Source: Nitrospirota bacterium (GTDB taxonomy: Bacteria > Nitrospirota > Thermodesulfovibrionia > Thermodesulfovibrionales > JdFR-88). From it: 45,685 bases of DNA. Each line of letters starts with the position of its first letter. The stretch's first letter is position 1. The DNA is taken from contig JAJYJK010000018.1 in NCBI GenBank assembly GCA_021789555.1, positions 1-45,685 of the forward strand. The letters run 5' to 3'. The notes below the pieces were generated by a model that had not been told where the DNA came from, ran no database searches, and saw only the letters and a program-made list of their open reading frames with translations. Positions 16,039 to 24,508 of the stretch are shown here, one piece after another. Position numbers and translations under genes: made by a program.

Positions 16039-16749
16039 ATGGGATTTCCAAAAAACAAAAAAGCACTGTGGGAGATTCTGATCTCCCAGGGGTTGGCCGT
16101 GTGGCTTCTTGGCCTTGAAATAGCCATCCTGCTTTTGGGCTCTGTTGTCATGGCCAAAAACGTGTCCGTCTCGGGCGCAATGAGCGGATGGATCCCCCTT
16201 TCCATCTGGCTGACCCGGGGCCCGTTTGCGCTTACTTGGTGGATGTGGACCGCGATATTTCTGCTGGCGCTTCTGGCCATAAACACGGTCTGCTGCAGCA
16301 CAGAGAGCGTGAGGCGAAAAAAAGGCGGCCTGCTTCCTTTGCTAGCTCCTCAGATCATACACATCGGGTTTCTACTGATACTTATTGCCCATCTGGTGAG
16401 CTCACTTGGGGCCTCAAAGCTTACGGGACAGTTGCCGGAAGGTGCTTTGGCGAGGCTTCCCTCCGGCTTGGATCTGTTTCTGGACAAGGTGGAGACAGGC
16501 GCAAGGCCCAATGCGGAAGTGGAATTGCTGTCCCGGGGGAACGTCCTTAAGCGCGGGGTCCTTGCCCCCAACCATCCGGTTTTCTTCCGGGGATACGGTT
16601 TTTATCTGCAGGATTTAAAAATGGATCCCTTCCCTGCTGCCTTTATCGAAGTCAGCCGGGAACCCGGCGCCCCATGGGCCCTGTTTGGAGCTATACTTTT
16701 TACGGCGGGCACGATACTGCTTGTGCTGCTAAAGTCGAAACAGGAGTGA
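16039..16749 (+). CDS. ResB-like cytochrome c biogenesis protein
   Basis: This 236-residue protein starts with two helices near residues 15-45 and 70-90, a third helix (IIHIGFLLILIAHLVSSLGA), then a periplasmic beta-rich region of about 85 residues and a last membrane helix. The pattern and the pairing with the CcsA-like gene fit ResB/Ccs1, although the periplasmic part is much shorter than in classical ResB (400-500 residues). The pair may serve a c-type cytochrome linked to the adjacent energy-metabolism module. No such cytochrome gene is in that operon. Confidence 0.75.
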   Translation: MGFPKNKKALWEILISQGLAVWLLGLEIAILLLGSVVMAKNVSVSGAMSGWIPLSIWLTRGPFALTWWMWTAIFLLALLAINTVCCSTESVRRKKGGLLPLLAPQIIHIGFLLILIAHLVSSLGASKLTGQLPEGALARLPSGLDLFLDKVETGARPNAEVELLSRGNVLKRGVLAPNHPVFFRGYGFYLQDLKMDPFPAAFIEVSREPGAPWALFGAILFTAGTILLVLLKSKQE

Positions 16750-16786
16750 AAGAAAAGAGAGGCTGGATGCCTCTATCATCGGGCTC

Positions 16787-17432
16787 TTGTCAATAGGTGT
16801 GTAAAAAGCCATTAGGCGGCCATCCTTTCGAGTGCCTTCGAGGCATCCTTTGCAACCCCATCGACGAACTTTCCCCCTTTATAGACATCAGACAATAACC
16901 AGTATCCTTTTAGGGTGCGAAAACTTTTCTCTGCTACCTGAAGGAGTTTCCAGATCATTGCCGTTGCGTTTTGGACCTTCTTGAACCGTTTCGCCGCATC
17001 AGTCCTCAATCTCACTGCGCTGAAAGGTGATTCCACAATATTCGTGGTCCGAAGATGAACCCAGTGTTCCTTCGGGAATGAGTAAAACGTGACCATCCGG
17101 TTCCAGTCGGTAAAGAGCTTCTCTACCGCTTTCGAATAATCTTTTTTATAACGGGCAGCGAATACATCCCTGAGCCGCTCGCATTCCGAAAGAGTCTCTG
17201 CATAAGGAATACGCTTGATGTATTCCCCGGCGTGACCTCTTCTTCAAGTATGTCCTGAATGAATTCCTTCACCTTCGCCCGGACCAGATCCTCTAATATC
17301 TCGTATGCTGCTCTTGACGGCTTTGCCGTCGCGGTGATACTCTTTCCCACGGGTGGGGTCTCCTTTTCTAATGTTGATTGGCGTCAACTTGAAAGGATAC
17401 ACCGCCTTCTAACTATTTACACATTTTTTGAT
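16787..17432 (-). mobile_element. IS256-type element remnant with internal deletion
   Basis: Imperfect inverted termini are visible: TGTCAATAGGTGTGTAAAAAG on the left and, on the right in reverse complement, CATCAAAAAATGTGTAAATAG. They bracket a truncated IS256-family transposase frame. At about 645 bp the element is roughly half the usual 1.3-1.4 kb. It abuts the broken membrane-protein gene on its right side, which suggests it inserted there. Confidence 0.7.
16812..17350 (-). pseudogene. IS256-family transposase, internally deleted and frameshifted
   Basis: The start at 17350 encodes MGKSITATAKPSRAAYEILE and continues through an IS256 N-terminal helical segment (IQDILEEEVT). The frame then jumps to the C-terminal third in another register: IKRIPYAETLSECERLRDVF, YSKAVEKLFTDWNRMVTFYS, the segment with the third catalytic residue HLRTTNIVESPFSAVRLRT, and the conserved end. 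About 220 residues with the first two catalytic acidic residues are missing, so it cannot transpose. Confidence 0.85.
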
Positions 17433-18090
17433 GATACCCCCGCAAGTGTTGGCCAACTTGAAGATTGCAAGGAGATTTGGCCCTTAAAAGGACAGCTTCA
17501 TTTAGATGGTTTTGAATATAGGGCGCTGACCGGTGAATATACGCCAAAAACATCGGGAGAGCGGCTTGCTTGGTTAAGGTTGCAGCCTGAAAAGCCCTTT
17601 TACCCGCAACCTTATGAGCAGCTTGCGATGGTATTTAAACGAATGGGTCATGAATCCGAGCGCAGAGAAGTTCTCATAGCTAAACAAAATGACTTGCGGA
17701 AAAATGGGGAATTAAGCTGCTTGGCGCGGGCTTGGAATTGGCTTTTGGGCGTATTCGTAGGCCATGGCTATAGACCTTGGAAAATATTGCCTTGAGTACT
17801 GTTTTTTACTTTATTTGGGCACGTATGTTTTTAATTTTGGATACGAAAAGGGCTTCATGCCGCCTTCAAATGCGCGAGTATATATGGATCAGTCTTTCAT
17901 GAAAACCTGGGTCCCATCGGTATATCCCAAATTTTCAGCTATCGTATATTCAATTGATACCCTTGTGCCTTTTCTGAACTTATACCAAAAAACCTATTGG
18001 CTTCCCGATGCTTCGCGAGGTTCACAAGCTCAGTGGGTTCGTATTTATGGATACAATCTTCTTTTCCAGAAGTGCCTTCGCACATGGTGT
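17433..18090 (+). pseudogene. Fragment of a large membrane-associated protein (C-terminal part), frameshifted
   Basis: Immediately beyond the IS256 remnant the plus strand encodes GQLHLDGFEYRALTG, then PYEQLAMVFKRMGHESERREV and LLGVFVGHGYRPW. These resemble the C-terminal region of large membrane-associated oxidoreductase/pentapeptide-like proteins. After the first stop (17795) the same protein resumes in another frame: LGTYVFNFGYEKGFM, YPKFSAIVYSIDTLVPFLNLY, YWLPDASRGSQ. A third frame then gives YLWIQ. At least two frame changes are therefore present, and the N-terminal repeats are missing. The original function is unknown to me. Confidence 0.6.
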
Positions 18091-18275
18091 AAGCGTGTAG
18101 CTGTCAAAATCGAAGTGTGTCCCATGGTACGCAGCCATCCGGATCACGGCGAGAGTTAGTCATCGGCGGAATCGCACTGTGGGTTTAGAGGATTCTCCTG
18201 ACTTCCGCTTTGAGTTTCTTTCAGCAAGGCCATTGCCGTCAACCATGACTTGAGCCTTTTATAAATGGTTTCTAG

Positions 18276-19594
18276 CAGGCCGTTGAAAAACGCCTTTTTT
18301 CAGCAAACATTCCTTCATTTTGGGATGTCCAAATTTTGTATCCTGCATCCGATATCATTATCTTGAGGTCTTTCGACCTTTTTTCATCTGATATTTTGAT
18401 CTGTTTTTCGCCTTTTACCGCATTCATGCCGTGCCAACCCCAAGATTTCTCATTCTTACCAGATTGTATGCCGCCGCTGAGAAGGTGAAGTGCCATGAGA
18501 CTTTCGTTTTACCCCGGTATTTGATCTTCCTCAGATTGCCAACCGTCTTCATCCACCCAAATATTTCCTCGATCCGCTTCCTGTATTTCTGGCTGATCGC
18601 GTATCCCTCATGCCGGGTTGTTCTTTGGTCTATTGCTGAAGAGCGGTTCTTATCATTCTGTGCTACGTGCGGCGTGGCGTTGAACTCCCTCATCGCCTCT
18701 ACAAAGCCGCGCGTGTCGTAGTTCTTGTCGCCAGCGACTGTTATCCGGTGCGAGCCAGGAATATTTTCCACCATATTTTCTGCCGCTTCGCGTTCCGCCG
18801 TCCCGGTTGCAAGCGTAAGCTCGGTATCAACGATAAGACCATTTCTGTTTTCCATCAGCACATGCCCCATATAAGAGAGCTTGGCTTCCTTCCCTTTGCC
18901 CTTCCTGAATAATCTGCTATCAGGATCGGTTATGGATTCATGGGTCTCGTTAGAGCGTTTCTCCCCATGAAAATCCACCTCGTCATTACGGCCACTTCCA
19001 GCGAGCGGCCCCTGTTTGTCTCTCTTCTGGAAACTCTTGATGGATGCCCAGGCCTCTATCAGCGTCCCGTCTATTGAAAAATGCTCGCTCGAAAGCAATC
19101 CGGCTTTCCCCGCCTGCTCCTGTATTTTTTCCAGGAACGCTTTCGCTATATCCGAGTTTATGAATCTCTCCTGGTTCTGGGAGAATGTTGAATGGTCCCA
19201 TACCTTATCATCTATCGCTAACCCAACAAACCACTTGAAGAGGATGTTGTATCCCAACTGCTCCATGAGCATCCGCACGCTCTTGACCGAGTACAGCGTC
19301 TGCAGCAGCAATGCCTTCATCAATTTCTCTGGAGCTATCGATGGCCTCCCCGTATGGGAATACATCTTCTCAAATGAGGATGACAATTGCTGAAGGGCCT
19401 CTTCCGCCATCTTGCGAATTGGCCTCAGAGGATGGTCCGTCGGCACCACGGATTCCGCTGATAAATAACAAAATATTCCTTCCATTTTTTTGTCACCGCC
19501 GCGCATATCGTCTTCCTCCTCGTTCCGGTATCAGTTGAGGCTGAAAATAATATGCACTATTTATGCCATCCCGAGAGACTTTTTCAACAACCTG
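18276..19594 (-). mobile_element. Complete IS5-type insertion sequence with CTAG target duplication
   Basis: The ends are inverted repeats: left CAGGCCGTTGAAAAACGCC, right (reverse complement) CAGGTTGTTGAAAAAGTCT. They are flanked on both sides by CTAG (18272-18275 and 19595-19598), the YTAR-type 4-bp duplication of the IS5 family. The length is 1,319 bp and the transposase frame is uninterrupted, so this copy looks recent and possibly active, unlike the IS256 remnant 0.8 kb away. Confidence 0.85.
18424..19506 (-). CDS. IS5-family DDE transposase
   Basis: This 360-residue transposase carries the N-terminal InsH-type domain (GRPSIAPEKLMKALLLQTLYSVKS) in part, then DHSTFSQNQERF, a first catalytic Asp in HFSIDGTLIEAW, a second in VAGDKNYDTRGFVEAM, and the acidic third residue region IEEIFGWMKTVGNLRKIKYRG. 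It fills most of the IS between its inverted repeats. Starts are possible at 19506 (MRGGDKKMEG) or seven codons later. No interruption is seen. Confidence 0.9.
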   Translation of the reverse strand: MRGGDKKMEGIFCYLSAESVVPTDHPLRPIRKMAEEALQQLSSSFEKMYSHTGRPSIAPEKLMKALLLQTLYSVKSVRMLMEQLGYNILFKWFVGLAIDDKVWDHSTFSQNQERFINSDIAKAFLEKIQEQAGKAGLLSSEHFSIDGTLIEAWASIKSFQKRDKQGPLAGSGRNDEVDFHGEKRSNETHESITDPDSRLFRKGKGKEAKLSYMGHVLMENRNGLIVDTELTLATGTAEREAAENMVENIPGSHRITVAGDKNYDTRGFVEAMREFNATPHVAQNDKNRSSAIDQRTTRHEGYAISQKYRKRIEEIFGWMKTVGNLRKIKYRGKTKVSWHFTFSAAAYNLVRMRNLGVGTA

Positions 19595-19666
19595 CTAGTT
19601 CTGGCCCCGGCTTCCATTGGCGGTTTAGCCAAATCAAGTCTCCCTCCCCGTAGCACCTGGGGGGAA

Positions 19667-20188
19667 TCATCTCCCAATGGGAGCATAAACGGACATCTCC
19701 TGGCCGGCGCCCTTCAGTATATCCTTGGCCTTGGCCAACTCATCCTCCGAGCCATGAACCACCAGCAGGAACTTATCGGACTTGATGGAGGATTCATAAT
19801 TGATAATACTGTCCTTCGGAATGCCAAGGCTGTAAAGACCCGCGCCAAGCGCGCTCAATCCTCCAACTGCCACAGCGCCCTCCAATCCGCCAACGATGGC
19901 GGTGACAATCGGTCCGGCTGCGATAATCGGACCAATTCCGGGAATCCAGAAAAATGCAGCCCCGAACAAGATACCCCACAGGCCGCCCCAAAAGGCGCCC
20001 AGTTTGCCCCAGTACTTCATGCGGTCACCAGTATGGTAGTAGCCTACAACCTGTTCCTCGGTGTGATAGTCTTTGCCCACGACTGACAGCTTCCTCATAT
20101 CGAAGCCGGATTTCTGCAATTCCTTTACGGCATTATCGGCCTCGACGTGAGTATTGAAAATAGCGACAGCTGCATTTCCCTTCGACAT
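19667..20188 (-). CDS. General stress protein-like membrane protein (DUF1269/GsiB-YflT type)
   Basis: This 173-residue protein has an N-terminal alpha/beta domain as in general stress proteins of the 17M type (AAVAIFNTHVEADNAVKELQ, FDMRKLSVVGKDY). A Gly/Ala-rich hydrophobic middle follows (GAFWGGLWGILFGAAFFWIPG and IVTAIVGGLEGAVAVGG), then a second alpha/beta strand set (KFLLVVHGSEDELAKAKDIL). The start at 20188 follows AAGGAGG. It is opposite in direction to the damaged carbon cluster and intact. Proteins like it are usual companions of such stress/fermentation clusters. The molecular role is unknown. Confidence 0.75.
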   Translation of the reverse strand: MSKGNAAVAIFNTHVEADNAVKELQKSGFDMRKLSVVGKDYHTEEQVVGYYHTGDRMKYWGKLGAFWGGLWGILFGAAFFWIPGIGPIIAAGPIVTAIVGGLEGAVAVGGLSALGAGLYSLGIPKDSIINYESSIKSDKFLLVVHGSEDELAKAKDILKGAGQEMSVYAPIGR

Positions 20189-20639
20189 GATTAACCTCCT
20201 TGCGATTTGTGATTTTAATAGTTATAGCGTGACTCGAGTTGAATTGACTACGTCATCGCCAACTCTTTGTAAGTATCGCACGTTCAAGGGGTCATGTCCA
20301 TATAGCCGGATTTTTCGACATAAGCCCGGTTAATTTGATGAGCGTGATTTCGAGCAAAAGCGATGCCCGAGAATATAACGACAGAGTTGCCACCGATAAT
20401 AAACCTTCGTCATTTGGCATCAATCACAATCAAAAGGAAGGTAGATTTGCAAAGTGAGCTGCTGGCTGGTAGTAGGAGTTGAACCCCTGAAATTTTCCCG
20501 GCCTTCGCCCATAGCTCTTATATTTTGCCTTTCCTTTACCTTATCTGAAAATAAGGTACAATTGAACTATAAATCGCATAGTATGAGGCGGGGTGCGAAT
20601 TCCGGCGGGGGTCAAATACAATCCGCCAAACGCCGGGCA
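20189..20639. other. Non-coding stretch before the glycogen/phosphoketolase cluster
   Basis: About 450 bases lie between the stress-protein gene and the phosphoglucomutase remnant. It should hold the divergent promoters. I see no convincing promoter boxes or gene. A short segment near 20471-20490 recalls a tRNA T-arm in reverse, but its stem does not pair properly. Confidence 0.4.
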
Positions 20640-21022
20640 GGCGGAACGTGCCGTAAAGCGGCGGAGATCACGGCCCGGATGGACCGGGATCCTGGCGAAA
20701 TCTGCCACAAACTCACCCGCGAGTTCGGTGAGCCGGTTTACGACCGAGTTGAGGCCTCTGCCACTCCGGAGCAAAAGGCAATGCTGGAGAGACTCTCGGC
20801 GCATCCATCGGCGGGTTGAAAGTAATAGCGGAAAGCGGATGGTTCGTGGCGCGTCCGTCAGGGAAGGAAGACATCTACAATATCTATGCGGAGAGCTTCC
20901 GTGGAGCGGAGCATCTACGCCTCATCCTGGAGGAAGCGCAGACAATCGTCAACGAGGTTTTGGCTGCGGAGCCACAGCGGTCAGGGTTTGCAGGCAATAG
21001 GAATTTGGAAGAGAGACTATGA
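20640..21022 (+). pseudogene. pgm: Phosphoglucomutase, only C-terminal part left, with second deletion
   Basis: The sequence AAEITARMDRDPGEICHKL followed by [19 protein letters not shown] matches the C-terminal region of alpha-D-glucose phosphate-specific phosphoglucomutase (about 545 residues). At LERLS the frame breaks, about 20-25 codons are missing, and the protein resumes out of register as [25 protein letters not shown], the phosphate-binding loop of domain 4 (shown in part: ARPSGKED). The first about 400 residues, including the phosphoserine, are absent. The break lies between two copies of TCGGCG. The stop overlaps the glgP start (ATGA). Confidence 0.8.
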
Positions 21023-23564
21023 GCAAACAAACACCTGTCAGCAAACCGCTTTACAGTCTTTTACCTACGGACGTCGAAGGATTCGATTCCCTGGCCGAAC
21101 TCGCCTTGGATATGCGCTGGTCGTGGAATCATGCCGCCGACGAAGTGTGGCGGCAGCTTGATCCCGCGCTGTGGGATCTTACGTATAACCCCTGGGCCGT
21201 CCTACAAACTGTATCGAGGGACAAACTCCAGCGCGTGTCAGCTGATCCCGTTTTCCGCAAAAGCGTCGATGACCTCGTGCACGCCAGGCGTCAGGCGGCG
21301 AAAGCCCCTGCGTGGTTTCAGCGAGAGCATTCAAAGTCTCTCCTTACCAGGGTCGCGTATTTCAGCATGGAATTCATGTTGAGTGAAGCTCTGCCCATCT
21401 ACTCAGGCGGGCTTGGCAATGTGGCCGGCGGTCAGCTTAAATCGGCCAGTGATCTGGGCGTGCCGGTGGTCGGCGTGGGACTGCTCTACCAGCAAGGCTA
21501 TTTTCGGCAGGTGCTCGACAAGGACGGAGCGCAACAGGCCCTTTTTCCCTACAACGATCCCGGCCAATTGCCCATAACGCCATTGCGCCATGCGAACGGA
21601 GAGTGGTTGCGGCTGAAACTCGACTTACCCGGTTACCCTGTCTGGCTGCGCGCCTGGCAGGTTCAGGTTGGCCGGGTGCGCCTTTACCTGCTCGATAGCA
21701 ATGACCTTGCGAATCTCCCGGCTCACCGGGGCATTACCAGCGAGCTTTACGAGGGCGGGCCGGAGCTGCGGCTGAAACAAGAGATCATGCTTGGGATCGG
21801 CGGGTGGCGGCTGCTCCGCGCGCTCGGCATCCAGCCGGAAGTTTGCCATCTTAATGAAGGACATGCGGCCTTCGCCATTTTGGAACGGGCCCGCAGTTTC
21901 ATGAAAGAGACAGGGCAGCCGTTCGAAGTAGCACTGGCCGTCACGCGGGCCGGTAACCTCTTCACCACCCACACTGCGGTGGCCGCAGGCTTTGACCGCT
22001 TTGATCCAGCCCTCATCGAGCAATACCTCGGTGGTTATGCGGAGCAGAAGCTCGATATCACACTGCACAATCTACTGGCCCTGGGCCGGCGGGACCCGGA
22101 TGACTCGTCGGAAAGTTTCAACATGGCCTATCTGGCGATCCGCGGGAGCGGGGCGGTCAATGGCGTGAGCCGCCTGCATGGAAAGGTGAGCCGGCAGCTC
22201 TTGGGGCCTCTTTTCCCGCACTGGCCGCAAGACGAAGTGCCGGTCGGGCACGTGACCAATGGAGTCCACATGCGGAGCTGGGATTCGGCGCCGGCCGACG
22301 ATCTTTGGACGGAAGCATGTGGGAAAAACCGCTGGCTGGGGACAACGGAAACCCTGGAGCAGGACATTCGCCGCATCTCTGACGCTAGGCTCTGGAAATT
22401 TCGCACGGACGCCGGCAAGGCTCTCATTGAATACGCTCGCGAACGATTGTCCTTGCAACTGGCCGCTTCCGGTGCATCACCCGAGGCGGTCAATGGGGCG
22501 AAGGGCCTGTTTGATCCCAATGCGTTAACGCTGGGCTTTGCGCGCCGCTTCGCGACCTACAAGAGACCAAATCTATTATTGCACGATCCGGAGCGGCTGC
22601 TTTGCCTGTTGACCAATCCAGAGCGGCCTGTGCAACTCATCATTGTCGGCAAGGCCCATCCGGCGGACCAGGCGGGGCAGGCTATGATTCAGGAATGGAT
22701 ACATTTCATCCGGCGGCCCGAGCTGCGCCCCCATGTGATCTTCCTCAGTGACTACGACATGCTTCTGACCGAGCACCTGGTGCAGGGTGTAGATGTCTGG
22801 ATCAACACGCCGCGACGGCCCCGGGAGGCCTGCGGAACGAGCGGCATGAAAGTGCTCGTCAATGGGGGCATCAATCTTTCGGAATTGGACGGCTGGTGGG
22901 CGGAAGCCTACACGCCTGAGGTGGGATGGGCACTGGGGGACGGCCAGGAACATGGCGACGATCCAGCCTGGGATGCTGTCGAAGCCGCGGCACTCTACGA
23001 CCTGCTCGAACACCAGGTGATCCCCGAGTTCTATACTCGCGACAAGGAGGGCATCCCCACTTCCTGGGTGGCGCGGATGCGTGGAAGCATGGCGTGTCTA
23101 ACCGCCCGCTTCTCCGCCAACCGCTCGGTTCGCGAATACACTGAGCAACACTACCTGCCGGCTGCTATAGCCTATCGTAAACGAGCTGAAAAAAAGGGGC
23201 CGTGGGCAGACGGGTGGTTGATTGGCGGCATGCAGTGGAGCAAAAATGGGCCGCACTCCACTTCGGCGAATTGAAGATCGAGACCAAAGGGAAGCAGCAT
23301 GTATTCGAGGTTCAGGTCTATCTCAATGACCTCGACCCGAAGACGGTGCGTGTAGAGCTTTATGCCGAAGGCGTTAACGGCGGCGGTCCGGTGCGGCAGA
23401 AGATGCAGCTCACCCGGCAACCAGAGGCTGCAGACGGCGTTTATGTTTATCGTGCGCAAGCGCCTGCGAGCCGTCCGGCGGCGGACTATACGGCGAGGGT
23501 GATCCCGCACTGCTCCGGCGTTACCGTTCCCCTGGAAGCCGATCCCATTCTCTGGCAGCGGTGA
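21019..23564 (+). pseudogene. glgP: Alpha-glucan (glycogen/starch) phosphorylase with one -1 frameshift near the 3' end
   Basis: The family (GT35) releases glucose-1-phosphate from alpha-1,4-glucans. The first frame, 751 codons from 21019, carries YFSMEFMLSEALPIYSGGLG, HLNEGHAAF, RFATYKRP and the PLP-lysine loop EACGTSGMKVLVNGG. Near 23175-23210, after YRKRAEKKG in an A7G4 run, the family's C-terminal region continues one base back: GRRVVDWRHAVEQKWAALHFG, ending LEADPILWQR at 23564 (about 848 residues in total). Without the missing base, the product ends in 22 foreign residues. The catalytic core is complete, so partial function is possible, and a sequencing error in the run cannot be excluded. 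Confidence 0.85.
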
Positions 23565-23592
23565 TTAAATTTTGAATGGAGGACTGCGAATT

Positions 23593-24281
23593 GACAAGCA
23601 AGTTCAGGGGAAACGAGTCGCGGTCATCAAAACTGGATTGACACCCGCGTGATCACGGCTTCTTTCAAGGCAGAAAAGACCCTTACCAAAGATACGGTGC
23701 CGGTGGACGTAGAGGCAGTGCTATTCTGGAAAGTTTTGGACCCCAAGAAAGCGGCCCTGGACGTAGCCGACTATATAGGCGCAATAAGTTGGGCCTCCCA
23801 AACGGCTCTGCGTGATATCATTGGCAAGACCATGCTCGCCGACATGCTGGAAGGAAGGGAAAAGATTAGCGGTGAGCTGCAAAAGGTTATTGATGTGCGC
23901 ACCGAGCCATGGGGCATTAATGTTATTTCGGTGGAAGTCAAGGATGTCCTCATTCCCCCGGCCTCGGAGAATGCGATGTCGATGCAGGCCCAAGCGGAAA
24001 GAGAACGTCAGGCCAGGGTGATTCTGGGAGATTCGGAGCGGCAGGTGGCGGAGAAGTTTGGAGAGGCGGCCAAGACCTATACCGACAATCCTATCGCTCT
24101 TCACTTGCGGGCTATGAACATGCTTTATGAGGGTTTGAAGGAGAACGCCACGATCGTAATTGTACCCAGCACGGTCGTGGAAAACATGCAGCTAGGGGGT
24201 ATTGCCGGGGTGACAGCGCTGACCTTGGGATTGGGCCAGGAGCGCGCAGACAAGGAGAAGGGAAGCGAGTTCGGAAAATAA
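23593..24281 (+). pseudogene. Slipin/SPFH (band 7) protein lacking its N-terminus
   Basis: The open frame gives WIDTRVITASFKAEKTLTKDT, then the slipin core (VDVEAVLFWKVLDPKKAALDV, EPWGINVISVEVKDVLIPP) and the C-terminal oligomerisation helix (ERQARVILGDSERQVAEKF), ending STVVENMQLGG. Slipins are membrane scaffolding proteins of about 250-270 residues anchored by an N-terminal hydrophobic helix. Here the anchor and first beta-strand are missing, and the preceding bases (from the TGA at 23592) are unrelated. A GTG at 23649 could start a soluble remnant of 210 residues. A GGAGG at about 23578 followed by a TTG start encodes only 16 unrelated codons. Confidence 0.75.
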
Positions 24282-24330
24282 AATCACTTCAATGAGCGCC
24301 GGGTGTTGTCGAGACTCGATATCATGTTGC

Positions 24331-24486
24331 CGCGTCCGGCAACCAGCGGGGGCGGCCAACGATTACGCCTATCGCGCGCCGGAGCCTGAAACACACACTG
24401 GGACAGATTATACGGCGCGAGTCATATGGCGCCACGATGGCGTTGTGGTCCCACTGGAAGACGCACGAATCCTGTGGCAGCGGTGA
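24331..24486 (+). pseudogene. Orphan C-terminal tail of a second alpha-glucan phosphorylase
   Basis: Fifty codons read RVRQPAGAANDYAYRAPEPE, continuing to DYTARVIWRHDGVVVPLED and ILWQR. They parallel the end of the preceding phosphorylase (DYTARVIPHCSG... ILWQR) residue by residue, and the DNA is also alignable (CCGGCAACCAG shared). The divergence shows it is not a recent copy. Both tails are followed by a similar GATTA-A/G-ATTT spacer. All upstream parts of this second gene are gone, and the slipin remnant sits directly before it. Confidence 0.75.
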
Positions 24487-24508
24487 TTAGATTTCGAAAG
24501 GTAAAAGA

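Noticed and set aside
18272-18496. Minus-strand frame of 74 codons over the end of the IS5 element
   Set aside because: It overlaps the transposase gene in another frame, has no recognisable content and ends in the inverted repeat.
20461-20500. Reverse-strand tRNA 3' end (GGGGTTCAACTCC, T-arm-like) as an integration site at the left border of the cluster
   Set aside because: The putative T-stem does not pair (several mismatches), no anticodon arm or acceptor stem can be found upstream, and no integrase gene or second copy of the sequence is present.
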